DNA from: Xanthobacteraceae bacterium
GTDB taxonomy: Bacteria > Pseudomonadota > Alphaproteobacteria > Rhizobiales > Xanthobacteraceae
Direction: 5' to 3'
DNA: 42,515 nucleotides
NCBI GenBank assembly: GCA_020441545.1
Contig: JAGRLZ010000072.1
Span: 1-42,515, forward strand
Of this stretch, positions 16,926 to 25,931 are shown in pieces; position 1 is the stretch's first letter, and each line of letters starts with the position of its first letter. The notes under the pieces are model-generated. The model made no database searches. It saw only the letters and a program-made list of their open reading frames with translations, and had not been told where the DNA came from. The translations under genes and the position numbers were made by a program.

Positions 16926-17693
16926 TCAGCAATCCGCCTTGCCGCAGCGTGCCATGCCGATCTTTTCCTTCAATGCCTCGAGGCCGACCGCGCCGATCAC
17001 CACCTGCTTGCCGATGACATAGCTCGGCGTTCCGTTCATGCCCATCGACTCGGCGAGCTTGAAGTTCTCCTCGATGGTGGCGCGCACTTCCGGGCTGTTC
17101 ATGTCCTTCGCAAGCCGGGTCATGTCGAGTCCGGCATCCTTGGCGGCCGCCATCGCGCGCGCCTTGTTGGCCTGGCCGCGGCTGCCCAGCAGTTTCTGAT
17201 GGAACGCGAGATATTTCTGGCCGTCCGGATCCTGCATCCGCACGGCCACCGCAACCTGCGCGGCCTCGACCGAGCCCGGCCCCAGCACGGGGAACTCCTT
17301 GAGGACGACGCGCAGCTTCGGGTCGGACTTCAGCAGCGCCAGCATGTCGGCCATCGCGTGTTTGCAATAACCGCAATTGTAATCGAAGAACTCGACGAAG
17401 TTCACGTCGCCCTTCGGATTGCCGAGCGTCACGCCGCGCGGGGAATGAAAGATCGTCTGGGCGTTCTGCGTGACCGCCTTGGTGTGCTTTTCCGCCTCGG
17501 CGGCCGCGTGCCGCTTGCTCAACTCGGCGGATGCTTCTTCGAGAATCTCCGGGTGGGTGACCAGGTAATTCTTGATGATGCTTTCGATCTCGCCGCGCTG
17601 GGCGTTCGAGAAGCTCTGCGCGCTCGCCGCAAGCGGCGCGCCGGCGACTGCAAGCGCGACGAGAGCGGGAGCGAGGTGTCGGCGGAGGGGCAT
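16926..17693 (-). CDS. DsbA-family periplasmic thiol:disulfide oxidoreductase
   Basis: The 255-residue protein has a signal peptide (LAPALVALAVAGAPLAASA) and an N-terminal helical region (about 28-75, with FSNAQRGEIESIIKNYLVTHPEIL) like that of ScsC or Com1-type proteins. A DsbA-like thioredoxin fold follows with the active site FFDYNCGYCKHAM (Cys107, Cys110) and a later cis-Pro in NGTPSYVIG. Two further Cys residues lie at the extreme C terminus (MARCGKADC). It probably forms or isomerises disulfides in the periplasm. The N-terminal segment mediates oligomerisation in related proteins, and I infer the same here. It lies 64 bp downstream of the M48 protease gene on the same strand. Confidence 0.92.
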   Translation of the reverse strand: MPLRRHLAPALVALAVAGAPLAASAQSFSNAQRGEIESIIKNYLVTHPEILEEASAELSKRHAAAEAEKHTKAVTQNAQTIFHSPRGVTLGNPKGDVNFVEFFDYNCGYCKHAMADMLALLKSDPKLRVVLKEFPVLGPGSVEAAQVAVAVRMQDPDGQKYLAFHQKLLGSRGQANKARAMAAAKDAGLDMTRLAKDMNSPEVRATIEENFKLAESMGMNGTPSYVIGKQVVIGAVGLEALKEKIGMARCGKADC

Positions 17694-17757
17694 GAAGGTC
17701 GATCCTTTTTGGAATGTCGATGAAGCTGTCGCGAGCAGGCAAACGGTGATTGGCAGC

Positions 17758-19194
17758 CTAGCGCTTTTCTCCAGGCAAATTCTTGGTGGTCACGATGTCG
17801 TCGGCGCGAACCCAACCCGGGGTGCCGACCGCGAAACGGGTCTTGGCGCGCGCGGCCAGGGCGCGGGCGGTTTTCTTGTCGCCGCGCAGGTAAGCCGCCT
17901 GGGCCGCCGCGAGATCGGCGTTGGCATAGTTGCCCTGGCGTCCGTAGGCGATGGCCAGCTGATCGTAGCCGAGCGGAGCCTCCTTCTCGCGCATCAGGGC
18001 CGCCTTCAGAATCGTGATCGCTTCGGCCATTCGGGATCTATTGTCGGAGGTGACCAGCGCCTGCCCAAGTAACATCTCGATGAGCGGGGCGTGGTGCGAC
18101 AACTGGACGGCCTTGCGCAGCGGTGCGATCGCCTGTCCCGGCTTGCCGCCTTCGACCAGTGCCTGGCCTTTCAGCTCCCAGAAATACGGATTGCTCGGTG
18201 CCGCATGGATCAGCGCATCGATCTGCGCTTGCGCCGACCGCGGATCGCCGTGCAGGTAGGTCGAGATCGCGCGGGCATAGCGCGCCGGCATGCCGGTGTC
18301 CGAAAGCGGATAGCGCCGATAGACCGTTTCCGGCCGCTCCATGAAGCCGGACGTCTTCGCCCGCATCATGTCGTGGCGGAATTGCAGCGCCGGATCGTCC
18401 TTCTTCTCCCAGTAGGGACTGGTCTTGGCGAGTGCCTCGAGCGCGCGGACGCGATCGGCCGGCATCGGATGCGATTGAAGATAGGGATCGGCGCCGCGCG
18501 ACGAGAACAGGCTCTCGTCGCTGAAGCGCCGGAACGTTTCGTACATGCCTTTGGCGGACTGCCTGGTCGCGGTGAGAAAACGCACGCCGGCACGATCGGC
18601 ATTCTCTTCCTGCTGCCGCTGATAGGAGAGCAGGTTGCGGCGGATCATTTCCTGCGGCGCGCTGATCGCGGCCATGCCGGCATTGCTGGCGCCGTTGTTG
18701 CGGCCACCACCGGCCACCATGGCACCGACGCCCAGCAGCATGGCGACGATCATCTGCGTCTGGGCCTGCGCAAGCTGCTGCCGCAGCTTCGACAGGTGTC
18801 CGCCGGCCAGATGGCCGGTCTCGTGCGCCAGCACTCCGATCAACTGGTTCGGCGTCCTGGACTGCATCAATGCGCCGTAGTTGACGAAGATGCGGCGGCC
18901 GTCGGCGACGAAGGCGTTGAAGCTCGGATCGTTGATGATCGAGACCTGGATATTCTGCTTGCCGAGTCCCGCGGCGCGAAGGATCGGCCGCGTGTAGTCG
19001 CGCAGCAATTGCTCGATCTCGGTATCGCGCAGAAGCCGCGGCCCCTTCTTCTTCGAGGAATCCTGGGCGCGGGCGGCAAGCGGCGCAACGGCGAGGGCGA
19101 CGGCCATCACGATCGCGGTCAGGCGTCCGGCGCCGCTCGCGAGGCGGCGGCTGTACCGTGTGTCATTCGCCATTGGCCGGAACCCGAATACCAT
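17758..19194 (-). CDS. M48-family metalloprotease with TPR region (BepA-like)
   Basis: This exported protein has up to 478 residues. A signal peptide (LTAIVMAVALAVAPLAARA) is followed by a zinc-protease domain with HETGH at about 124-128 and the third ligand in EENADRAGVRFL, and then a C-terminal half of TPR-like helices (for example AQIDALIHAAPSNPYFWELKGQAL and DQLAIAYGRQGNYANADLAAAQAAYLRGD). The architecture matches BepA/YfgC, a periplasmic protease and chaperone for outer-membrane protein assembly. The ATG at 19194 has AGGG nearby; an ATG at 19173 (MANDTRYSRR) is an equally usable start. It is divergent from the aminotransferase gene and precedes the DsbA-like gene. Confidence 0.92.
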   Translation of the reverse strand: MVFGFRPMANDTRYSRRLASGAGRLTAIVMAVALAVAPLAARAQDSSKKKGPRLLRDTEIEQLLRDYTRPILRAAGLGKQNIQVSIINDPSFNAFVADGRRIFVNYGALMQSRTPNQLIGVLAHETGHLAGGHLSKLRQQLAQAQTQMIVAMLLGVGAMVAGGGRNNGASNAGMAAISAPQEMIRRNLLSYQRQQEENADRAGVRFLTATRQSAKGMYETFRRFSDESLFSSRGADPYLQSHPMPADRVRALEALAKTSPYWEKKDDPALQFRHDMMRAKTSGFMERPETVYRRYPLSDTGMPARYARAISTYLHGDPRSAQAQIDALIHAAPSNPYFWELKGQALVEGGKPGQAIAPLRKAVQLSHHAPLIEMLLGQALVTSDNRSRMAEAITILKAALMREKEAPLGYDQLAIAYGRQGNYANADLAAAQAAYLRGDKKTARALAARAKTRFAVGTPGWVRADDIVTTKNLPGEKR

Positions 19195-19280
19195 ATATGC
19201 CCTAACAATCCTTCGAATGCGGCGAGACGGCGGCGCGCCGGATCGCCATCACCGGGCGCCGGATGGCGTAACAGATTTCC

Positions 19281-20468
19281 ATGGCCAATGCGATAACGAC
19301 TGACCGGGCAAGGCGCCTGCTGACTGCGACACAACGCAGCGAAGTCCCGCCCTTCATGGTGATGGACGTGATGGCTGCCGCGGCGCGGATCGAGGCCGCG
19401 GGAGGTCATGTCATTCATATGGAAGTCGGGCAGCCGTCGGCGCCGGCGCCACGGGCCGCGATCGCCGCCGCCAGGGCCGCGCTCGACGTCGGGCGGATCG
19501 ACTACACCTCCGCGCTCGGCATCCCGTCGCTCCGCGCGCGGATCGCGCGGCACTATCGGGAGACCTATGGCTGTGCCGTCGATCCGGAGCGGGTCGTGGT
19601 GACGACCGGGTCGTCGGGCGCCTTCATCCTCGCCTTCCTGGCGATGTTCGACGCCGGCGATCGCGTGGCCGTGACGATTCCCGGGTATCCGCCGTATCGG
19701 CATATCCTCACCGCGCTCGGCTGCGAGCCGGTGCCGATCGAGACCACCAGCGAGACCCGCCATGCGCTGACCGGCGAGATGCTGCTCGCCGCGCATCGCA
19801 AGGCGCCGCTCAAGGGCGTGCTGGTCGGCAGCCCGGCCAATCCCACCGGCACCATGATGTCGCGCGATGCGTTGACCAGCCTCATCGCGGCAGCGGAGAG
19901 CGAAGGCATTCGCTTCATCTCCGACGAGATCTATCACGGCCTCGACTATGCCTTTCCCGCGGTGACCGCCGCCGAGCTGTCGCCGGATGCGCTCGTCATC
20001 AACTCGTTCTCGAAATACTTCTGCATGACGGGTTGGCGCGCGGGATGGATGGTGGTGCCCGAGCCGCTGGTGCGCCCGATCGAGCGGTTGCAGCAGAACC
20101 TGTCGATCTCGGTGCCGACGCTGTCCCAGATCGCGGCCGAGGCCGCCTTCGACGGCCGCGCCGAAATGGATGCGGTCAAGCATGGCTACGAGGAAAACCG
20201 GCGCATCCTCACCGACGGCCTGCCCAGGGCCGGCCTGGCGGATTTCCTGCCGGCCGACGGCGCGTTCTATCTCTATGCCGACGTCTCGAAGTTCACGAAC
20301 GACAGCTTCGACTTCACCCGCAGGATGCTGGAGGAGGCGCAGGTGGCGGCGACCCCGGGCATCGACTTCGATCCCGTGCACGGCCGTTCCTTCGTGCGCT
20401 TCTCCTACGCGCGTTCGAGCGCGGAGATGCAGGAGGCGGTCGCGCGCATTGCCCGCTGGCTGGGTTAG
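19281..20468 (+). CDS. Class I/II PLP-dependent aminotransferase
   Basis: The 395-residue fold-type I enzyme has the expected landmarks: MEVGQPSAPAP (substrate arm), TTGSSGAFILAF (PLP phosphate binding), SPANPTGTMM, DEIYHGLDY, and the Schiff-base Lys245 in NSFSKYFCMTGWRAGW. A C-terminal Arg in FVRFSYARS probably binds the substrate carboxylate. It resembles the aspartate/aromatic aminotransferase group, but the specific amino acid cannot be read from sequence. The start at 19281 leaves 86 bp to the divergent M48 gene. Its TAG stop falls in the first bases of a dispersed repeat. Confidence 0.93.
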   Translation: MANAITTDRARRLLTATQRSEVPPFMVMDVMAAAARIEAAGGHVIHMEVGQPSAPAPRAAIAAARAALDVGRIDYTSALGIPSLRARIARHYRETYGCAVDPERVVVTTGSSGAFILAFLAMFDAGDRVAVTIPGYPPYRHILTALGCEPVPIETTSETRHALTGEMLLAAHRKAPLKGVLVGSPANPTGTMMSRDALTSLIAAAESEGIRFISDEIYHGLDYAFPAVTAAELSPDALVINSFSKYFCMTGWRAGWMVVPEPLVRPIERLQQNLSISVPTLSQIAAEAAFDGRAEMDAVKHGYEENRRILTDGLPRAGLADFLPADGAFYLYADVSKFTNDSFDFTRRMLEEAQVAATPGIDFDPVHGRSFVRFSYARSSAEMQEAVARIARWLG

Positions 20469-20575
20469 AGCGTTTTCGAGCGAAGCGGGGTCCGGTTCGC
20501 GTCAAGAAAACGCGTTAAAGCAAGGATACAGAGCCCCGTTCCGATTCTGTCGGAGCGGAAATGGCTCCAGCTATC
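20465..20575 (+). repeat. Dispersed palindromic repeat, copy B
   Basis: The element starts TTAGAGCGTTTTCGAGCGAA, contains AAGAAAACGCG and ends in a hairpin CCGTTCCGA/TCGGAGCGG with one G-U pair. It aligns over its full length with copy A, by eye with more than 80% identity. Its first bases supply the stop codon of the aminotransferase gene, so the insertion or repeat growth reaches the coding end. Confidence 0.75.
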
Positions 20576-20601
20576 AGGCCCGCGAGCCGGATCGACGGAA
20601 T

Positions 20602-20632
20602 AAAAAACGCCCGGCCTTTTCGCCGGGCGTTT
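20602..20632 (-). terminator. Rho-independent terminator of rne
   Basis: An 11-bp perfect stem (AAACGCCCGGC / GCCGGGCGTTT) with a 6-nt loop spans 20605-20632. On the minus strand it ends in a run of six T residues (20607-20602), the classical form. It lies 10 bp after the rne stop and may also stop the convergent aminotransferase transcript. Confidence 0.85.
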
Positions 20633-20642
20633 CCGTGTTCGA

Positions 20643-23600
20643 TCAGGAGCCGCCGAAGCGACGCGACCACCATCCGCGGCGTGGCTGCGCCTGTGAGGGC
20701 TCGGCATCGGCGACAGGCTCGACCGTGGCGCTGGCGTCGGGCACCGCGGCCTCCGGAGCCGCGACCAGGCTCGGCGCATCCTGTTCGGACGCGGGCAGGG
20801 ACGGCGCGTCCGTCGCAAGGCTGACCTTCTCGCGGACCGTCGAGCGACGACGCGACGGCTTGCCGGCAACCGGCTCGGGAGAAGACCCTTCATCCGGCCG
20901 GACGTCGTCCTGCCCGCCGGCGGGTGTTTCGGTCGCGCCATGATGCGCCGGCTCGGCGGACGCAACCTCGGCGCCGTCGCTCGCGGCGTCCTCACGCGGC
21001 GCTGCCTCGGCTTCCGCGGGCGCGTGCGTATCCGCGACGGGATCGACAATGACGGCATCGACGATCCCGGAATCGGTGCCATCGAAGTCGGCCACCGCGT
21101 CGGCGGCTTCGGGAGCCGACACCGGGGCAAGGTCGTCGGCGATCGATCCGGCCAGCCCATCCTGCGCGCCGTTGCCGCGACGCCGGCGGCCACCGCGCCG
21201 GCCACGCCGGCGGGGACGCCGCTCGCCGCTGTCGTCGTCCTGGGCCTGTGTCGCGTCCTCGTCCTCGGCGGACGGGCGATCCTCGGACCTCTCGGCCTCC
21301 GGGGCTCCGTCGTCGGACGCAGCATCGGCGGAAACCGCATCCTCGTCGCCACGCTCGGCATCCGGCTCGCGGGCCTCACCGGCGCGGCTCCGGCGGCGGC
21401 GGCGACGCCGGCGGCGGCGGCCGTCGTCGGCCTCGCCGTCCTCGGCGGCGGCGTCGCCGGTCAACCCTTCGGTTTCCTCGGTCTCGACTTCCGCCTCGAC
21501 ATCGAAGGGATAATCCTCGTCGCCGTCGTCGGCCGCGATCTGCGCCACCGCCGCCTGCTGCGAGGCGAGCAGGGCTTTGGCGGCTTCGAGCGTGTGGACC
21601 TGTTCGCCGCGCTCGATCGCGAAGGCCGGCGATCCGTTGATCGTCGGGTCGGCAACCACCGACAGCGTCACCTGGAAGCCGGTTTCGAGGTCGCGCAAAT
21701 GGCCGCGCTTGTGATTGAGCACATAGAGCGCGACATCGGTGCGCGTGCGCACGACCATGTTGTGGGTCGCCCCCTTCATGAGGGTTTCCTCGAGATTGCG
21801 CAGAAGCTGCAGGGCGACCGACGCGACCGAGCGGACGTGGCCGGTGCCGCCGCAATGCGGGCAGGGCTCGGTCGAGCTTTCGAGGACGCTGGCGCGGATG
21901 CGCTGGCGCGACATTTCGAGCAGGCCGAAATGCGAGATGCGCCCGACCTGGATGCGGGCGCGATCCTGCCGCAGGCAATCGCTGAGCTTGCGCTCGACCG
22001 CACGGTTGTTGCGCTTCTCGTCCATGTCGATGAAGTCGATGACGATCAGGCCGGCGAGGTCGCGCAGGCGCAGTTGCCGCGCCACTTCCTCCGCGGCCTC
22101 GAGATTGGTCTTGAGCGCGGTATCCTCGATGTGATGCTCGCGGGTCGAGCGGCCGGAATTGACGTCGATCGAAACCAGCGCCTCGGTCTGGTTGATGACG
22201 ATGTAGCCGCCCGATTTGAGCTGCACGATCGGCGAGAACATCGCGTCGAGCTGGCTCTCGATGCCCATCCGCGAGAACAGCGGCTGGCCGTCCTGATAGA
22301 GCTTCACCGCCCGGACACTGGACGGCATCAGCATCTTCATGAAATCGCGCGCCTCGTGGTAGCCGGCCTCGCCCGCCACCAGAATCTCGTCGATCTCCTT
22401 GTTGTAGAGGTCGCGCAGCGACCGCTTGATGAGCGAGCCTTCCTCATAGACCAGGGTCGGCGCCTGGGACCGCAGGGTCAGGTCGCGCACCGTCTCCCAC
22501 ATCCGGATCAGGTATTCGAAGTCGCGCTTGATCTCCGGCTTGGTGCGCGAGGCGCCCGCCGTGCGCAGGATGATCCCCATGCCCTCGGGCACGTCGAGAT
22601 CCTGCACCACTTCCTTCAGCCGCGAGCGGTCCTGCGCCGAGGTGATCTTGCGGCTGATACCGCCGCCGCGCGCGGTGTTCGGCATCAGCACGGCATAGCG
22701 GCCGGCCAGCGACAGATAGGTGGTGAGCGCCGCGCCCTTGTTGCCGCGCTCTTCCTTGACGACCTGCACCAGCATCACCTGCCGGCGCTTGATGACTTCC
22801 TGGATCTTGTACTGGCGGCGCGGGCGGAAGGCGCGTTCCGGAACTTCCTCAAGGGCGTCGTCGCCGCCGACCGACTCGACCTCCTCGTCGGTGTCGTCGT
22901 CGTCGCCGTTGTCGTCATCCTCGTCGTCGTCGGCCGCGGCCCGGTGTTCGTCGCTGGCGGCATCCGGCTGGTCATCGAGGCTGGTTTCGCTCGTTTCCGC
23001 ATCGGTCTCACCGCCGGCATCGTCGATTGCCGTTTCGGCGGCCGCGTCCGAAGTCGCGTCCGGCGTGATGTCGGCAGCAGCATCGGCCTCGACCGTCTCG
23101 GTAGCGGACCAGTCCGTGGCGGTGACGAATTCGGCGGTCGCGATCGCTTCCTCGACCGGCACGATGGCGGCCGGGGCAGGGGCCACGGCTTGCGGAGGAT
23201 CGTCGGCATCCGCTGCCGCCGCGCCCGCGTCGCGGGGGGCGTCGCCTTCGTCGATACGGCCATCATCGATGCGGCCGTCCTGTAGCGCCTGAGCCGCGCC
23301 GCCGGCGATTTCGCCTTCGACCACGGACGGGGCGCTTTCGGCATCCGCGACCGCAGGCGTGGTGTCGTCAGGGGCAGCAGCGCCGTCAAGGGCACCCGCG
23401 TCGTCATGCGCAGGGGCGGCGACGGCGGCCGGCTGCCCATCCTCGGTGATCTCGATCACCTCGCTCTGTACCCGCTCGCCGCTGCTACGGCGCCGGGAAT
23501 TGCGATGGCGCGAGCGGCGACGGCTGGAGCGCTGCTCGGACTCTTCCTCGGCCTCGCGGTGCGCCCGCTCGTCGGCCTCGATCAGGGCCTGCCGGTCGGC

Positions 23601-23849
23601 GACCGGAATCTGATAATAATCCGGGTGAATTTCGCTGAAGGCCAGGAAGCCGTGCCGGTTGCCGCCGTATTCGATGAAGGCGGCTTGCAGCGACGGTTCG
23701 ACGCGGGTGACCTTGGCGAGATAGATGTTGCCGCGAAGCTGCTTGCGTTGTGCGGACTCGAAATCGAATTCTTCAACGCGGTTGCCACGGACCACGACGA
23801 CCCGGGTTTCTTCCGGGTGGGTGGCATCGATCAGCATTTTGTTGGGCAT
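20643..23849 (-). CDS. rne: Ribonuclease E
   Basis: The 1068-residue endoribonuclease organises the RNA degradosome. An S1 domain begins near residue 36 (RKQLRGNIYLAKVTRVEPSLQAAFIEYGGNRHGFLAFSEI) and is interrupted by an insertion at about 92-340. That insertion is first Arg/Ser-rich and then strongly acidic and Ala-rich, before the fold resumes with QVMLVQVVKEERGNKGAALTTYLSLAGRY. Catalytic Asp residues lie at about 562 (SIDVNSGRST) and 605 (VIDFIDM), and the Zn-link is CPHCGGTG near 663. The C-terminal third is disordered, with an Arg cluster (RRRRRRRRRS) expected to bind RNA, and a final RRGWWSRRFGG microdomain. The frame runs to 23960; MPNKMLIDATHPEETRVVVV is the conserved start. Confidence 0.97.
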   Translation of the reverse strand: MPNKMLIDATHPEETRVVVVRGNRVEEFDFESAQRKQLRGNIYLAKVTRVEPSLQAAFIEYGGNRHGFLAFSEIHPDYYQIPVADRQALIEADERAHREAEEESEQRSSRRRSRHRNSRRRSSGERVQSEVIEITEDGQPAAVAAPAHDDAGALDGAAAPDDTTPAVADAESAPSVVEGEIAGGAAQALQDGRIDDGRIDEGDAPRDAGAAAADADDPPQAVAPAPAAIVPVEEAIATAEFVTATDWSATETVEADAAADITPDATSDAAAETAIDDAGGETDAETSETSLDDQPDAASDEHRAAADDDEDDDNGDDDDTDEEVESVGGDDALEEVPERAFRPRRQYKIQEVIKRRQVMLVQVVKEERGNKGAALTTYLSLAGRYAVLMPNTARGGGISRKITSAQDRSRLKEVVQDLDVPEGMGIILRTAGASRTKPEIKRDFEYLIRMWETVRDLTLRSQAPTLVYEEGSLIKRSLRDLYNKEIDEILVAGEAGYHEARDFMKMLMPSSVRAVKLYQDGQPLFSRMGIESQLDAMFSPIVQLKSGGYIVINQTEALVSIDVNSGRSTREHHIEDTALKTNLEAAEEVARQLRLRDLAGLIVIDFIDMDEKRNNRAVERKLSDCLRQDRARIQVGRISHFGLLEMSRQRIRASVLESSTEPCPHCGGTGHVRSVASVALQLLRNLEETLMKGATHNMVVRTRTDVALYVLNHKRGHLRDLETGFQVTLSVVADPTINGSPAFAIERGEQVHTLEAAKALLASQQAAVAQIAADDGDEDYPFDVEAEVETEETEGLTGDAAAEDGEADDGRRRRRRRRRRSRAGEAREPDAERGDEDAVSADAASDDGAPEAERSEDRPSAEDEDATQAQDDDSGERRPRRRGRRGGRRRRGNGAQDGLAGSIADDLAPVSAPEAADAVADFDGTDSGIVDAVIVDPVADTHAPAEAEAAPREDAASDGAEVASAEPAHHGATETPAGGQDDVRPDEGSSPEPVAGKPSRRRSTVREKVSLATDAPSLPASEQDAPSLVAAPEAAVPDASATVEPVADAEPSQAQPRRGWWSRRFGGS

Positions 23850-24602
23850 TGGGAAGCTCATGGCGGCAAAGGGCGCGTCGAGCGACAGGTGCGCGGAGCG
23901 CAGCCGGATGACGCGAGCGTCTGCCTGATTCGGGGATGAGGGGAAGGCCGAATTGCCCATCGCCGCGCCGTGCCGATCCCGAGGCGAAGCCCTTGCCTGC
24001 CGCGTCGCGTGAGCGTCGCGTCGGCGAGATGATCGCTGGCATTCGGGTCGTTGTCACAGTCTGGCGCATTAAGCGTCGGCCCGTCTAAACAGGTTGGCGG
24101 CTTGATGCCGCTTGTTCGTTGCTGCCGGACTGGCGCCGCACCTCTTTGACGAAGCGCAGACGCATCTGGCGTGGTGACGGTCTTCCGACCGCAATGAAAC
24201 GGTCCTTCGACCGCAATGACAATGACACGGTCCTTCGACCGTAATGACTTTGTGTCGTATCGGGCCCGTCCCAAGAACGCGGGGAAAGCTGGGCCCGGAT
24301 AGCGCTGGAACAGTGTCTCCTCGCGCCCGGAGGCCGCGCACCGCGCTGACCGTGGAGCAATCGGACGTTACGCTGGAGCCCGGAACTTTCTGAAGGGCTG
24401 CAACGTCGCACCAGCAAGCTGAATCTGACACAACCAAGGGTTTTAGCCGTCAGCATCAGATACATACGTGGATCGGCGCCTCCTTGCAAGGGAGGCGTCA
24501 CAGGGCTGCAACACTGAAGCTCAATCGCATCCTCCGTCTTAAGCCTCGATTAACCGTGCGGTCCTATTGCGGTACAAGGGACATCTCGGAGGCTCGGGGT
24601 TC
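23850..24602. other. 753-bp divergent region between rne and the amidase gene
   Basis: I see no gene or tRNA here. The region holds three near-identical hairpin repeats (24177-24247), an imperfect inverted repeat built on GGGCCC around 24260-24300, and a 7-bp stem with 7-nt loop at 24477-24497 (CGCCTCC / GGAGGCG). RNase E mRNAs have long, self-regulated leaders in enterobacteria, so a long structured leader on the rne side is plausible here by analogy only. Promoters for either side could not be fixed by eye. Confidence 0.45.
24177..24247. repeat. Three hairpin-forming 21-bp repeats upstream of rne
   Basis: Units at 24177-24197, 24199-24219 and 24227-24247 share ACGGTC(C/T)T(T/C)CGACCG(C/T)AATGA. 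Each contains the inverted repeat CGGTC/GACCG around a 4-nt loop, so each folds into an identical small hairpin. On the rne strand the loop is GAAG or GGAA. Confidence 0.8.
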
Positions 24603-25931
24603 GTGGCGGGCAGCGCAAATCACATTCTTTTGCGGGTTGTCGGCCTGTTTTGCGGGGCAATCGCCGCCTGCGGCGTGCCGCCGGCCGTTTCCGCCGAAGC
24701 AACCGGGTCGATCCACCCGGCCGCGACGCCCCGGGTCGAATCGGTTCCGGTCGCGTCCGAGGCGCGAATCGCCGGCGATGCGAAACAAACCCGGTTCGTA
24801 CTCGATCTCGACCGCAAGATCGGCCTCCATGCCTTCACCCTCGGCCATCCCTATCGGGTTGTGATCGATATCCCGCAGGTTGCATTCAGGCTGCCGGAGA
24901 ATGCGGGCAAGTCGGGGCGCGGGCTTATCAAGGCGTTTCGCTACGGCCTGGTGATGCCGGGCGGCTCGCGGCTGGTGCTGGACCTGTCCGGCCCGGCCAG
25001 GATCGACAAGGCCGAGGTCCTGGAGGCCGAGAACGGCCAGCCGGCGCGACTGGTGCTGGACCTGGCGGCGGTGGACCGGGCCGCCTTTGCGCCGACATCC
25101 GCGGGCGACGGGCCGGCCGCGGCGCATGCACGCGCCGATGCTTCGCCTCCGGCGATCGCGGCGCCGGAATCGACCGCCGCCGCGTCGGATTCGGCCGGGG
25201 ATGCCCTGCCATCGCCCGATGCGCGGCCGCTGATCGTGATCGATCCCGGACATGGCGGCATCGACAACGGCACCCAGGCCCGGAGCGGGGAGACCGAGAA
25301 GGAAATCGTGCTGGCATTCGGACTGGCGTTGCGGGACCGCATCGTCAAGCAGGGAAAGTACCGGGTCGTGCTGACCAGGGACGACGACACGTTCATTCCG
25401 CTCGGCGACCGGGTGAAGATCGCACGCAAGCACAATGCGGCACTTTTCGTCTCGATCCATGCCGACGCGCTGCCGAGGCGGGAAGGCGATGCGCGCGGCG
25501 CAACCATCTATACCCTGTCGGACCGCGCTTCAGACGCCGAGGCGGAGCACCTCGCCGAACTCGAAAACAAGGCCGACGCCATCGGCGGTGTCGACCTGAA
25601 CGAGGAGCCGACCGAGGTGGCGGATATCCTCATCGATCTTGCTCAACGCGAAACGCGAACATTTTCAAGTCGTTTTGCCAGAATTCTGATGGATGAAATG
25701 AAGAGTAGGGTGCGCCTGCACAAGCATCCCCTGAAGTCGGCGGGCTTCAAGGTGCTCAAGGCGCCCGACGTGCCGTCGGTGCTGGTGGAACTGGGATACG
25801 TCTCCAACAAGGACGATCTCAAGCACCTGATGTCCGACCGCTGGCGCTCCAGGACCGTCGGCGCCATCGCCGAGGCGATCGATACCTTCCTTGCCAAGCG
25901 CATCGTCTCGGCTGCGCCGGGCAACCGATAG
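24603..25931 (+). CDS. amiC: N-acetylmuramoyl-L-alanine amidase (AMIN + Amidase_3)
   Basis: The 442-residue periplasmic enzyme cleaves peptide stems from peptidoglycan during cell separation. A signal peptide (ILLRVVGLFCGAIAACGVPPAVSA) precedes an AMIN localisation domain (about 50-155: TRFVLDLDRKIGLHAFTLGHPYRVVIDIPQ). An Ala/Pro/Ser linker leads to the Zn-amidase domain, with zinc ligands His217 in IDPGHGG, Glu232 in GETEKE and His286 in SIHADA, and the catalytic Glu in VLVELGYVSN. The frame opens with TTG at 24567. I prefer GTG 24603, which follows GGAGG by 10 nt. PBP1A and prfB follow on the same strand. The symbol follows the E. coli architecture. Confidence 0.93.
   Translation: MAGSANHILLRVVGLFCGAIAACGVPPAVSAEATGSIHPAATPRVESVPVASEARIAGDAKQTRFVLDLDRKIGLHAFTLGHPYRVVIDIPQVAFRLPENAGKSGRGLIKAFRYGLVMPGGSRLVLDLSGPARIDKAEVLEAENGQPARLVLDLAAVDRAAFAPTSAGDGPAAAHARADASPPAIAAPESTAAASDSAGDALPSPDARPLIVIDPGHGGIDNGTQARSGETEKEIVLAFGLALRDRIVKQGKYRVVLTRDDDTFIPLGDRVKIARKHNAALFVSIHADALPRREGDARGATIYTLSDRASDAEAEHLAELENKADAIGGVDLNEEPTEVADILIDLAQRETRTFSSRFARILMDEMKSRVRLHKHPLKSAGFKVLKAPDVPSVLVELGYVSNKDDLKHLMSDRWRSRTVGAIAEAIDTFLAKRIVSAAPGNR

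Noticed and set aside
20940..23285. A 781-residue open frame antisense to rne
   Set aside because: It mirrors the low-complexity Ala/Asp/Glu regions of RNase E and has no independent domain.
24177..24247. CRISPR-like array
   Set aside because: There are only three units, with spacers of 1 and 7 nt and no cas genes; it is a simple hairpin repeat.
24382..24407. Possible third EcfG promoter upstream of the amidase gene
   Set aside because: GGAAC is followed after 17 nt by CGTC rather than CGTT, so it is a near match only. It is about 200 bp from the start codon.
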